Positions 36,001 through 43,863 of a stretch of 64,000 bases of DNA are shown piece by piece; positions within the stretch are counted from its first letter, which is position 1, and every line of letters starts with the position of its first letter. This DNA is from a virus. The translations under genes were made by a program, and so were the position numbers. The notes beneath the pieces were generated by a model. The model was not told the DNA's origin. It worked only from the letters and a program-made list of their open reading frames with translations, and made no database searches. The stretch lies in the IMG/VR virus record IMGVR_UViG_3300025769_014365, positions 32,196-96,195 of that record; one strand, 5' to 3'.

Positions 36001-39000
36001 CGGTGTTGTTGTCAGTTTCCGTCTCTAGGTGGTACTTGGCTGTGGACAGAGTCTTCCTAATACCCGTAAGTGTGTAAATCTGGTTGCCCGCTGTGTTTGT
36101 GGTCAGGCGTGATGGATCAAACAGATTGCTGAAGAATTTTGCGGGTTTGGTCAGAGCAACTGTCTTCATAACCGTGAATGGATACGCACTAGATCTCCTC
36201 CAGGCGGTCTCTGCTGGTGCTTGGTCTCCAAACTTCCAGGCCGCCTGTCTGCCCGGTATGTCAAAGTTATCGATCAGTCCTGCCGCTATGGGATCCAATA
36301 GGTTCCCCGACGCGTCCACGGGTAGATAACTCCTGATCTCTGGTTTACCGTATCTCCCTGGTTCCGTGGCTATCCTGTTCCATAAAACATCATTACCTGA
36401 CGTGTAGGGTGCAGTGCCGTATGTGGCTTCCCAATCTGAAGGTTTTTCTGAATGACCCAACATCTCCCATGGTCTCACATGTGGTGCGTCTGTGTCATAG
36501 AAATACTTGTATATTGCCCTCCAGTGTCCTGGTAGTCTCTCGCCGGTAAGCCTATCGGTGGAGTTTGCGTAGTTGTAAGTGAAGGGTGATCCCTCTGAGA
36601 AAGTTGTGTTGTTGATGTACTGAACGTTGTTCCTTCCTGCCCAAACATAGAAGTCCGGCGACATCACGCTTTCTATCTCGCCACGTGAGTAATCTGTGGC
36701 AGTGAAGGCACTTGGAAGCACATCGTGTAGGTCCACGTATGTGGCATCATATTCGGTTTTGAGATTGTTATAGATCCTCTTTTCCAGTTCCAATATGAGA
36801 TCATCTCGCTCGTCGCCGTATGCCTTTATTATTGAACCATCATGCTTCCTGATCACCGTGGTGTCGTTGAGGTATGTGTCGTCCGTGAACAACTCGGGCT
36901 TGAATTTTGGATACATTCCCATCTTGGTCGGGGTCACAGGCATGAAACTGCCCGTAGTGTCTCCGTAGTCTTTTATGACGATTTTGTCTCCTTCTGCGAG
37001 AGTGGTCAATATCGTGATACTGTCATCTGTGGTGCTGAACGTGTAGTCTGTGCCCACCAGCAACTGCTCGTCATTCAAGTACACGTAGACAGCACGGTTA
37101 CTCGGTGTGGTTATGTCATGCTGTGAGTCTATGGCGTATTCGGTCTGTGAAACACCCTGCACTGTGTATGATCTTGTTGAAACATTTTCTCCCCATCCTA
37201 CCATGTCCTCGTAGAAGAATGGGAAAGACGAGTTACGACCTTTTGTGATATTAGATATAATCTCATCAACCCTGTCTGCGGCCACACCTTCGTAGGCGGT
37301 GCCCATAGCGTGGGTAAGGAACGCGTTATACCATTTCTCGTACTCCTGGTTCACGTAATCCACGGAGGTGATGACATTGGTGTCTTGGTCTATGAGGCCA
37401 AACACAGCAGGAAGAAGTGGTCCCTCATGCTGGTGTATTGTACCTCCCTTCAACCTCGCATCGGGCTTATCCCTGAGGTTAGACACACCCGGTATTGCTC
37501 CTGTGATATCTTGGTTCTTGTCGAAAATGTCTCTGACGTGATCTAAAACCTGTCCCAGCGTGAAAGTTCCCAACTGTTGGTTGAGGCTGTTGGTGGCTAG
37601 GTTCTCCGGCACTTCGTATATGCCCTTTCCTGTCACTTTTGTGGCGGTGCTGTAGGTTGCCAACCTTAGTTGATCATTTACCGCGAGCTCATTGACGAAC
37701 CTCACGTACCTGTTGGTCGTGCCATCGACTAGTGTGTAGTCAGTGCCCTGCGTCATCCTGTTGCCGTTCACAGACACGGATACCTCTAGGTCAGTCAGCG
37801 CGGCGGAATTCTCGTAAACGTCTATGGGAAACAATCTCTTCTCCGTGTCGTCCACTATGCGGGTCCTTATCACCCTCTGTCGACTCTCGTTGGTCCTCTG
37901 TATCCATGCACTGCGTGAGTTGTGAGTCTGCCTGCCCGTGGTGTAGTGCAGGTGTCCCTCCGCCAGTTTCTTGGTCACGGTCCTTGAACCACTCTTGTAG
38001 GTGAACGTGCCTGAAGTGTGGTCTGACTCGAAAACTATGTCCCCCACGTTGTTGATGGTGTTGTACTTGACCCTTATGCCAAGCTCTGTGTCCACTGTTG
38101 CAGTGTCACTTGTGGCATATTTGAACACTGTGGCTCCCTGGAATGAGCTGTTAGGATACGTTGTCTCGTCATCAAAGGGGGTGTGGTCGTTGTCCCACAT
38201 TCCGAACAGAGGCTGTTGATTGACTCCGTTCTTCTGCTGTGCTTCGGTCCAGGCCTCCGCATTACCATCGTAAAAAAACGTCTTGCCCTGGTTTACTGTG
38301 CCAAACTCTATGAACACGCTTTCCTTGTCTGCTGGCGTGGCGTCGGTCGCCTGGGTGAGTGCTATCTTCTGTGTGGAGTCTCCCGCGGTCACGAAACTGA
38401 CGTCGTAGATCTTGTTGCGCACTATGGGGTCCGTGTCCACGGCGAATATCACCCGCATGCCGTCCGCCAGTGCTATTCCATCTATGATGTAGCCTCCAGC
38501 GTTGACCACCGTGCTGAAAGCATCTGTGGTGATGGTGTCATACAGCGTCACCGAACTCTTGGCCACTGTGCCGTGGTTGTAAAGTGCCAGTCCCGAATCA
38601 AATTCTATTATGGGCCTTTTCGCCCTAGCATCCTCGTCCAACACCGGGGTGAACCCACCTATCCTGGCGGTCTCGTCTATCACGCTCCTGTGGAACCATC
38701 TGTTGTATCTGGACCAGGCGTTTTGATCTTGGCTGTCACGCTTGATGGTTATGTAGTCCTTGACGTCTGGTGTGTAGTAGGCCAAGGCGTAAGGACGGGT
38801 GTCATAGGCCACTGAATCATACAGTATGGTGGTCTCTGTCGCGTAACTGGCGGGAGTGATCAGGTCCTGCACGTCAGTGAGTGTGATTGCGTCTCCCACT
38901 CCCTCCACGTAGTATTCCTTGCCCTGGTACGCTGTAGGCACCAGACTGCTTGTGAATTTTATCTTCATCCCATTCGAGAGATCTAAAGTCCTCAGACTGT

Positions 39001-39922
39001 AATTTTTTACTCCTATTATGTCATTTTCAACATCTATTGCTGTCGTGACGTCAGCGTCCTTGATCTGTAGTATTCCATACATGGCGTCATGGTTTCCACA
39101 CTGGTAGTACAGCGTGTCTGGCGCACCTGTGGTGGGCACAGTGAATGTGACCACGCCTTCGTCCGCGCCATTGTTAGTGACACCCGTTGAATAGATTGTT
39201 GAGGTTGATCCGTCCTCTGCCACCTTGCTCTTGTAGGGCTCCGTCATGATCCAGAATGGATGTCCCTTGGCGTTGACGTTGAATTTGTAGGTGTTGCCCC
39301 TGTACAGTGTCAGGATGGGATTGTTCTCGTTCTCTCTGTGTCTGAACTCATATGCAGATTGTCCCACGTTGGTCACTGTGTACTCCGCCACCGCGCTTGG
39401 CCCCACCGAGTCGATCTCGATAGATGATGGTCCTTCCGGTATCCAGTAGTACTCCCTGTAGTTGACCAACTTGTCATAATCGATGGCTGGATTCCAACTG
39501 TAAACCACTTCCTTGTTGAGACGATCGTGGTTGTCGATCTTCCCGCCCAGGTATTTGATCTGATTGATGTAATCATCATATGTGCCGGTGAATTTGACCT
39601 GGTCCTCTGGATTCACAGATGTGGTGTCCCTGTCGGTGTAGGTCACGGCAGGTTCCAACTGGTACGCGAAACGGTCCCTGTTGGTTGCGGGAATGTATCT
39701 GTCGTTGATTTCCCTGGTATAGGCGTCCTGCCTGCCTATGAAACCATCTAATCTCTCCAGTTCGCCCTTCTGAACTAGTGGGTCTAGTGTGCTGGCCAGA
39801 AATCGCTGGTTGGTGTCCGTCCTGTAGAATGCCGGAAGGTGCTGTACCGTCCTGCGATACTCGTTAGTGCCCTGTTGCACAACCTCGTTATTCGTTAATG
39901 CGTTTGTGGGATTGTCGGCCAT
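27077..39922 (-). CDS. Giant baseplate/tail structural protein, 4281 residues
   Basis: This is the largest gene in the window. It follows gp6 directly (one-base overlap), so it occupies the place of gp7-type wedge proteins, though I see no clear gp7 motif. The start (RRTVQHLPAFYRTDTNQRFL) resembles large structural proteins of marine T4-like phages. Domains visible: a cupredoxin-like module at about 190-288 with His221, Cys275, His278, Met281; a beta-propeller of FG-GAP-like repeats at about 2100-2510 (repeats ending in ISAPG, VAGAP, VSAPG, IIGAPG, FVGAP); and at about 3540-4270 a series of beta modules opened by GDGST-type turns. The rest is beta-rich and low in Cys. It is probably a long arm or plate reaching the host surface. 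Confidence 0.82.
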   Translation of the reverse strand: MADNPTNALTNNEVVQQGTNEYRRTVQHLPAFYRTDTNQRFLASTLDPLVQKGELERLDGFIGRQDAYTREINDRYIPATNRDRFAYQLEPAVTYTDRDTTSVNPEDQVKFTGTYDDYINQIKYLGGKIDNHDRLNKEVVYSWNPAIDYDKLVNYREYYWIPEGPSSIEIDSVGPSAVAEYTVTNVGQSAYEFRHRENENNPILTLYRGNTYKFNVNAKGHPFWIMTEPYKSKVAEDGSTSTIYSTGVTNNGADEGVVTFTVPTTGAPDTLYYQCGNHDAMYGILQIKDADVTTAIDVENDIIGVKNYSLRTLDLSNGMKIKFTSSLVPTAYQGKEYYVEGVGDAITLTDVQDLITPASYATETTILYDSVAYDTRPYALAYYTPDVKDYITIKRDSQDQNAWSRYNRWFHRSVIDETARIGGFTPVLDEDARAKRPIIEFDSGLALYNHGTVAKSSVTLYDTITTDAFSTVVNAGGYIIDGIALADGMRVIFAVDTDPIVRNKIYDVSFVTAGDSTQKIALTQATDATPADKESVFIEFGTVNQGKTFFYDGNAEAWTEAQQKNGVNQQPLFGMWDNDHTPFDDETTYPNSSFQGATVFKYATSDTATVDTELGIRVKYNTINNVGDIVFESDHTSGTFTYKSGSRTVTKKLAEGHLHYTTGRQTHNSRSAWIQRTNESRQRVIRTRIVDDTEKRLFPIDVYENSAALTDLEVSVSVNGNRMTQGTDYTLVDGTTNRYVRFVNELAVNDQLRLATYSTATKVTGKGIYEVPENLATNSLNQQLGTFTLGQVLDHVRDIFDKNQDITGAIPGVSNLRDKPDARLKGGTIHQHEGPLLPAVFGLIDQDTNVITSVDYVNQEYEKWYNAFLTHAMGTAYEGVAADRVDEIISNITKGRNSSFPFFYEDMVGWGENVSTRSYTVQGVSQTEYAIDSQHDITTPSNRAVYVYLNDEQLLVGTDYTFSTTDDSITILTTLAEGDKIVIKDYGDTTGSFMPVTPTKMGMYPKFKPELFTDDTYLNDTTVIRKHDGSIIKAYGDERDDLILELEKRIYNNLKTEYDATYVDLHDVLPSAFTATDYSRGEIESVMSPDFYVWAGRNNVQYINNTTFSEGSPFTYNYANSTDRLTGERLPGHWRAIYKYFYDTDAPHVRPWEMLGHSEKPSDWEATYGTAPYTSGNDVLWNRIATEPGRYGKPEIRSYLPVDASGNLLDPIAAGLIDNFDIPGRQAAWKFGDQAPAETAWRRSSAYPFTVMKTVALTKPAKFFSNLFDPSRLTTNTAGNQIYTLTGIRKTLSTAKYHLETETDNNTGITTRYQTAGYQPFVVNHLISKNQDPKTFYYDKMKALSVQLAYKLGGFTDKDNIKVLTDSVSPGSTSGSKFIPDENYKILFRTSNPVDSFQYSGVLIEKNTDVSQDGSTLLGGYKVLGYSTTKPYFKFNYPVKTTTSKAVSVTGSQTVAQYNAYQETVQTIPYGYVFDTIQDVADFLFGYGHWLEGQGFKFNKFSNELKETLNWANAVREFLFWTTQEWTPGSAVTVSPAADGFELDTDNSIVGRLRNLAGDYSLLDAGGRKIDIREISTKRIGKTFELAIKSADVGLYNIALNTVQKEHILLFDNTTVFSDIIYDPFTGFRQPRLKLVGWKTAGWNGDYYAPGFVFDAAQVTYWLAHTDYRLGDSIEHQGKFYVAKVNHNSGSVFDATNWTIKAEKPAPQLIPNFDYKIAQFNDFYNLESNNFDESQQQLAQRLIGYQSRDYLENLFVNDVSQYKFYQGYIREKGTKNAIDKILKARYENSDIDLQLYPEWMIRTGRFGNTDSTESIQITLRDDEINADPQSIELYDSSNDSVQYARSEYIAKDELYNRPVEYTAASTFSRLDYTKPGVDRDTAQVYKTAGYPQLRQVQHTAFNITDLFNLDVNAVTANDLIWVANKSNRDWDVFRLTVADFKIATLRTINNASQLEITFTGSHGLSGASPTAEADFFAISNSEEPTLNAVYQVASTPDHKTVIIDYSGNTAFIPTLEDGSTADSYGNIYKFVSVRLSSMDNVNDRLSYSDYTDKDDAIGREGDKVFADADSTGLWRVYEKQDPYTDGLILSPDTATADQEFGHRIVARNDGRTLVISAPGKNQGELHFLFRQSHDPGTLFTSQSIGTMTEGDDNTSRLGESLSISTDENFVVAGAPYTNALGSDGSTRFSDAGLVKIYVWDPDTFKYGILSTLTSPVDLASQNFGWAHKIAEPTLLSTRQTAQKYLFVSAPGHDNDTGRVYLYTWGVGLDGSTYDTWTQDYTLEAPDGGSGQRFGHRIAANDNGDILAVSSVAPGNAGKVEIFVRTSQSNDGSTQNSFTLVQTITGVDSDGSSINTAFGESVAMSKDGATLIIGAPGVDGAEQTDGGAIYYYKWNADGSTNTYTLQQTITAPDTQDNMKFGTTLDINQSGTRIVIGAEKFANAREMKFDSGETTFDLQDTTIVDLNTDSGAAYTATVYNTRFVVDDRLNFDSVTSNDDFARGLCMIDDAVFVGAPADDGNTTADGSTRVSNDGTVAWYDLTVRGEYAWKNLVTEEALVDVDKLGKVFDFNRKTKQIRDYYDLYDPIKGRILGLADREINIKTTWDPATYNFGPVSNSKTAWTDDHVGETWWDLSTVKWIWYEQDSQEYKTNNWGKTFPGSSIDVYEWTESTLLPSQWNTRSGTPQGASEGISGTAAYGDDSTYTVVQKYNSRLDRFVNFYYYWVRNKATVPVNGVVSRKNSTALVANMIANPERFDKKYYSVTDTNKLLINNVDDLSNDDIVLNVDIRTNDFDGDAHSVWKLAREGDKEYRPGTQIEQRWWDSLIGSNESGDLVPDITLPVNQRYGNNIRPRQSWYVDRFGALKEIIDYANLVLKRNQLVGQINLTNLDSKEPEPTVGSGEWDASVDTYAELTYVNTADLSGTVNYLVRSDETANGFWSIYQWDGTEFTRTRIQTYNTSSYWNYTDWYKTDGDMVHDENTVIDKQVTFQYELESLELPIGSHVKVTSADTGGWKLFMRTASGWELVGTENGTIRLSTKLYDYSQDATGFAGEDTFDDNRFDQEPRIETRKVLTALRDDLFINDLAVEYNTLFFTGLRRVLSEQTYVDWMFKTSFISAKNSVRPLDQRKSYTTGVDTWIEEYINEVKPFHSKIRDYKLGYTGTDTQDGLFTDFDNPAFYDDTTGKIRSLNVSSDTDKLTQLPWQMWYDYHKKYVQSITVTHGGSGYQTTPTVTILGGTVGSTGPFQIQATSSSGATSGWFGYYYPLFTSEKQAEIYDSQNGGSGATNSYTFDGYSGTFYGPTASVSEAQGTKSTAFKMYITPNTTAATATATIQNGAVTRITVTGIGANYTTTPTVVITGGRTDGSTPADTAKAYANLNNDLVRDFDTTIKFDRVSSTSRVQDWTASTAYAYNDLIRYNNELYKATSAFTSTTDFDDNIGDVYKVYGDETGLTAADRTKGFYTPGSGMPGNELDQVMTGVDYGGTMVTGLLFSQEQGWDRSGWYDFPWDNYGDSRVKAFRADGSTATYTFDTAPSTSDVYQVYITADDSTRRKLDDVIRGDGSTTAFTISETPDANALVEFIPFDDDGVLTPTDDRTLESIIQGGLFGSALGYAPSDIILEGDDFVNPDTSYAPEETVPGQLFDTLDIKVYTSPESGVPFITEKNYRGDGNTTEYAIGDFPGTLGSVTVTVDGVIKKLTTDYTVDVANKTITFTTAPAALSVISTKVFAISGENYRVLDTFTGDGSTAVFTTSTRGEFNLDSTSSDMYITIDGVPTTAYTTTTTANTITVTFTTAPASGEYIQIAGFNKSTTSTRSYASIRNDTITYDGSTNRHTLTYPPGAIGPFSGLTMVEVNGRMLRGPDNTYYLGDGSTYTYGVASGLGDGSTVDPAKTITSAAQVEVYVNGTKKDLNTDYTVDIGNQNVEFVSGAVPTATDVICISTLVDNHYYNEGTDIILKPSAITSPYSLTAGDVISVTTFNNALGMKQRREVLEGRPGGVFALRFAPLNATYTYVWLNGEQLTQQYDYTVSDTTLTITGKTITASDRIDVMYFALESAVGATGFRIFKDMLNRTFYKRISKTATTKLTIDMIEGTQTITVEDGSVLGTPDIASNTPGVIFIDKERIEYFTKSGNTLGQLRRGTLGTGIKEHGSGTEVVDASGTQTVPYADTVYTNTFTGDGSTVTFALSQTPSNAGELDIFIGGQRLLLTSEDGSTINYSVDGSTTAVTLSAAPASGTQIKILHKKGQVWYTGADGNPADGKGLQASTTQPAQFIASEPTNAPE

Positions 39923-42900
39923 TAGTAACCTGCCCCACTACTGCCGGTCGTTGAACCGGAACCTGTTGTAGTAGAGCCTGATACCGCTGATCCTGTGGTG
40001 GTGTTGGTAGTGGCAGTTGATGTGGATGTGACAACAGTGCCAGAGGCCGCCAATTGGTTGGCTCCCAGTGCACTAATGATTGTGACATCATCAACGGTGG
40101 CCCCACTGATGAAAATCTCGTCTGCCGCCGAGTCTATCTGGAACAAGGACCCAAAACCCTGTCCCGACTGGTTTGGAACTATGACTGCGGTCAGTAGGTC
40201 CGGTGCCAGCTGGTTGTGTATGTAGGCGGCAAGTTCCGTGAAGTAAAAAGTATCTCCGAAATCCCAGTTGTCCAATGCGAAGAATTCGTTTATGGCGGCT
40301 ATTACCCTGGTCTTGATAACAGAATCCGTGACATTGGTTTTAGGATTTTTGACTACCTTGAACGTGGCCTGCAGTTCCTCGTCGGCTTGTGTCCCGAACA
40401 ATATCTTGTATTTGACCGGATGGTATATTATCTGGTCAGAAAGTGATTTGAGTGGATTCAACACGCCTGAATAGTTTATCCTCAACTGGTCCTGTGTAGA
40501 AGTTGCTGGTTTCGTGCCACCATCCTGTAGCCATATCCTGAATAGGTTATCGTATGTCCTCTCCAGAAGATAAATGTCCACGATGTTGCTGACGCTTGGG
40601 TCTATACGAGTCTCCTGTCCTGCGAAATGCTTGTATTGGAAACTGATCGAGCTCCTGCCGCGCCTTGCTATGTAATCTGTTGTAGTGGAAAGAGTATTGG
40701 TTGTGGCGCTGTATACTTTTATCACATCCTCGTCTGAGGCGTAGAAGTAGAACAACTGTCCGTCCGTGTAGGTGGCAGTGTTTAGGTCGATGTCCGTTTC
40801 GTTCTCAGTGACCACGAAGTTTGTGGCGGCGTATGGTCTGAATCTCTCAATGTTGTCGTAGGAAGTGTACTTCTCAAAGAACACGAACTTGGTGCTCTCG
40901 GACAGCGTGGGTTCCACCACTATGTCAAATATGTCAGGGTTGTCGACCACTCCGTCATCGTCGTCATCATAGAATCCCACTTTGACCTTCCTGTTGTCCT
41001 GGAAGCCGTCCGCTTCTGTGACGGTGTCCACCACCTGCCAGGTTATGGGATAGCCTATGCTGTTGCCCGTTGACACGATGCTGTTTGTCTTCAAGATCTT
41101 CACTGTGTCCTTAACGCTACGTCCTGTCTGGTAGTCGTATATCCTCTCCTGCGCATCAAAGTGGAACTTGTTCTGAGATTCTGATTCAAAGATGTAATCC
41201 AGTCGCCTGTAGGTCACCGTGTAGGTGTTACCATCGTTCGTGAATTTGAACCACCAGCTGGCGTCAAGATTTGTGCCAGATGCGCTACCGGTGTTTGTCA
41301 GACTGAACACAGCACTGGTGCTTAGGTTGGTTGATGTTATCACCTTCCAGGTCTCTGTGTCCACGTCATATCTCAGACCAAACTCCTCGTAGGCCTCGAT
41401 CCTGTCGATGATGTCCGCTTCTAACGTTGCCGAGAATGAAGTTGTGAAATTGGGTATGACCGCATTGAGCACTGCGCCGTTTGGTATTATGTCGTTTAGA
41501 GTGATCGGCCCCTGTCCTGATTCTAAATTTCCCAGTCCGCCGTTGGCACCGTCCAGTACCACCGCGCCTATCTTGGCCCATGCCCTGTCTTCTGCGTTGT
41601 CAGTGCCTGCCGTGACCAGTGTTCCATTTAGGAATTTCCTGCTGTCTGGTGACGTGAATTTTATCAGCGCACCTGGCTTGGCGAATTTCAAATTTGATGT
41701 GGCGTAGTCACCCACGACCAAAGCACCACCCGAAGTAAAGTATCCGGTGTTGGTGTTGGTTGAAGTTGTGGTGGAATTCCACGTGGCGGTCAAAGTGCTC
41801 AGGTCCTTGGTACCGTACTTGAGATAGTAGAACTGCCTGGCGTATGCTTCTTTCAACTTGGCCTCAACGGAAGTGTCTATCGTGGTTTGGATCTCGCTCC
41901 TGTTGTTGAACGTGAATGTGAACTGCTGGGTGCTCTCCTCCCTGTACAGTATGCCGTCCTCTGCGAACACCGAAACGTTTGAGTACGCACCAGTGGGGTC
42001 TAAAATTTCTTTGGCCCTCGAAATACCCGACGCTGACCTGTTGACCGATCTCACTTTCACTATCTCCTGTGATGCACTCAAAGGTACCACTTGGTAGTCC
42101 TCCGCTGTGATCATCCTGTTCTGTGAGTAGTACACCTGTGCGGCCTTTTCCCTGATACTGTCGTTGGATTCAGTGGCCGCCGCGTTGTACACGCTGGCCT
42201 TGAGGCTCATCGCTATGGTCAGGGTCTGTTGTGCGCCGTTGGCGTCCGTGTATGGAACCGCGACCTGAATGTTCTGCATGTCAGACGGCTGTATGGCGTA
42301 CTTGGCATTGTCACTGATCCTGTGGTAGGTCCTGAAAGAACCCAGTGGTAGGTTAGAGAAATTTCCGTCACCGAACACTAGGTCCACGGCGTCGTTGTTC
42401 TTTGTGACCACGTTGTAGATGTTTCTCTCCGATTCCGCCAGTGAGTTGTAGATGGCGTTGTTGCCTGAGAGTGCGGGCACCTTGGCCCACTTTTCCGCTA
42501 TCTGGCCGAACTGGTCTAACTTATAAAGCCACACGTCTGAGTCGTTGATGTTGGATGCGGCTATGGATCTCACGTAGTTGGTCACCGCCGTGTCCACCGT
42601 GAAGTCCGCGTACTGCATCGTGCCCTGTTTGAACAGGAAGAAGAATCCAGTGTTGTTGCTACTGTCGCCCGCACCGTCTGACCTGTAGGTGTAGGTGAGC
42701 CCCGTGCCCGGTATGGGATCTGACTCGTAGATGGAATCTGAATTGTTTATGGTCGAAGGCACTATCTCGAATGTCCTGCTGATGCCACCCACTGACTTGA
42801 CATACTTGAACAGGGGTAGGTCCGTCTGATTGGAACTGAGCGTGTAGACCTCCGTGTCTATGCCGCCTATGGATCCCGACTCCCTGGGATTGCCGAACAG

Positions 42901-43404
42901 TTGTCCGGTCTGGTTCGCGGCGTTCAGTACGGCCGTGAACTGTTCTCTGTAGTTGGAGTTGGCGGAATCATTCCACACTATTGTCTGTGTGGCCAGGTTT
43001 GTTCCTGTGCTGTCTAATACGTCCTGTGTGGTTGATATTGAATCAATTTTAAGGAGTCCGGTTGCTGGTTTGTTTCTTTTGGCGTTGTAGTTGATCAACC
43101 TCGCCAACCTAAGGACTGAATTTCTCCTCTCCGCGGTCTCTAGGAAGTTCTCCCTGGCGTTTAGGTCCACCCTGAAACTTAATGCCTGTGCTATGTAGGC
43201 TATTAGGTCTATGAGGGCAACGTACTCCGAGCTCTCAACGAAGTCGTTGAAATCATCTGGATAGTTCTCCCTTAAATAGGCCACCATGGTCCTTCTCAGC
43301 GTCTCGAAGTCGTAGGATTTGAAATCTGCCTGTTGGAATGCCTGGTAGATCTTCCTCCAATCTTCCGCGACTAGTAATCTATTTTGTCTGTCTGTAGTGG
43401 CCAT
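39922..43404 (-). CDS. gp6: Baseplate wedge protein gp6-like
   Basis: This 1160-residue protein is a baseplate wedge subunit of the gp6 / baseplate J class. The N-terminus (NRLLVAEDWRKIYQAF, YVALIDLIAYIAQALSFRVD, NARENFLETAERRNSV) matches the gp6 helical opening, and NDSIREKAAQVYYSQNRMIT and EDYQVVPL are baseplate-J-like landmarks. It is longer than T4 gp6 (about 660), with inserted beta domains, as in other marine T4-like phages. gp25 lies 42 bases upstream and the giant protein follows. gp6 forms the dimers that join neighbouring wedges. Confidence 0.88.
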   Translation of the reverse strand: MATTDRQNRLLVAEDWRKIYQAFQQADFKSYDFETLRRTMVAYLRENYPDDFNDFVESSEYVALIDLIAYIAQALSFRVDLNARENFLETAERRNSVLRLARLINYNAKRNKPATGLLKIDSISTTQDVLDSTGTNLATQTIVWNDSANSNYREQFTAVLNAANQTGQLFGNPRESGSIGGIDTEVYTLSSNQTDLPLFKYVKSVGGISRTFEIVPSTINNSDSIYESDPIPGTGLTYTYRSDGAGDSSNNTGFFFLFKQGTMQYADFTVDTAVTNYVRSIAASNINDSDVWLYKLDQFGQIAEKWAKVPALSGNNAIYNSLAESERNIYNVVTKNNDAVDLVFGDGNFSNLPLGSFRTYHRISDNAKYAIQPSDMQNIQVAVPYTDANGAQQTLTIAMSLKASVYNAAATESNDSIREKAAQVYYSQNRMITAEDYQVVPLSASQEIVKVRSVNRSASGISRAKEILDPTGAYSNVSVFAEDGILYREESTQQFTFTFNNRSEIQTTIDTSVEAKLKEAYARQFYYLKYGTKDLSTLTATWNSTTTSTNTNTGYFTSGGALVVGDYATSNLKFAKPGALIKFTSPDSRKFLNGTLVTAGTDNAEDRAWAKIGAVVLDGANGGLGNLESGQGPITLNDIIPNGAVLNAVIPNFTTSFSATLEADIIDRIEAYEEFGLRYDVDTETWKVITSTNLSTSAVFSLTNTGSASGTNLDASWWFKFTNDGNTYTVTYRRLDYIFESESQNKFHFDAQERIYDYQTGRSVKDTVKILKTNSIVSTGNSIGYPITWQVVDTVTEADGFQDNRKVKVGFYDDDDDGVVDNPDIFDIVVEPTLSESTKFVFFEKYTSYDNIERFRPYAATNFVVTENETDIDLNTATYTDGQLFYFYASDEDVIKVYSATTNTLSTTTDYIARRGRSSISFQYKHFAGQETRIDPSVSNIVDIYLLERTYDNLFRIWLQDGGTKPATSTQDQLRINYSGVLNPLKSLSDQIIYHPVKYKILFGTQADEELQATFKVVKNPKTNVTDSVIKTRVIAAINEFFALDNWDFGDTFYFTELAAYIHNQLAPDLLTAVIVPNQSGQGFGSLFQIDSAADEIFISGATVDDVTIISALGANQLAASGTVVTSTSTATTNTTTGSAVSGSTTTGSGSTTGSSGAGY

Positions 43405-43418
43405 ACTGTTTGTACGGA

Positions 43419-43426
43419 TATTTATG
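43419..43426 (-). promoter_or_regulatory. Late-promoter-like sequence CATAAATA
   Basis: Within the 42-base gap between gp25 and gp6 the minus strand reads CATAAATA, one mismatch from TATAAATA, about 14 bases before the gp6 ATG. The gap is one of few in this block, and the element is in the right position for a second start of late transcription. Confidence 0.45.
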
Positions 43427-43446
43427 TGATAGATTATCTACGTATA

Positions 43447-43863
43447 TTAAGATAGACGAAGCAGTGAGTTCTCGTCGAAACTGAACCTCAGTTTCTCCGT
43501 GATGTTGAGTGGCACGTAGGTTATAGTGGCCTGTATGGCTATGCCCTTGTCCGCCTCTGTGACCGTGATGTCCTGCGTTGAGATCCTGGGATCCGCGTTG
43601 AGATTCTGCGTGATGTCCTCCACAATGGCATCCTTGAGTGCCTCCGTGAACGGCTCGAAAAGGGCATCGTATATTATGGTTCCGAACTCGGGATTCTCCA
43701 CCCGCTCGCCCTTGCGCACTGACAGCCTGTTGATCAGATCCTGTTTGGCCACCTCGAAGTCGTACAGTTTGAAGTTCTGACGGTCTGCGCGACTGCTGAA
43801 ACCCTTGAAGGTCACTGTCTTGTTGCTCAATCCGTTGTCTGATCCGTTGTCCCCGTATGCCAT
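43447..43863 (-). CDS. gp25: Baseplate wedge protein gp25-like
   Basis: This 138-residue protein has the gp25/lysozyme-like wedge fold: SVRKGERVENPEFGTIIYDALFEP contains the conserved N-P-E-F-G-T turn, preceded by DFEVAKQDLINRL and followed by an acidic helix. T4 gp25 is 132 residues. In phages and related secretion systems it stabilises the inner baseplate and helps start the sheath. Its ATG overlaps the stop of the gp5-like gene by one base (TAATG). Confidence 0.88.
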   Translation of the reverse strand: MAYGDNGSDNGLSNKTVTFKGFSSRADRQNFKLYDFEVAKQDLINRLSVRKGERVENPEFGTIIYDALFEPFTEALKDAIVEDITQNLNADPRISTQDITVTEADKGIAIQATITYVPLNITEKLRFSFDENSLLRLS

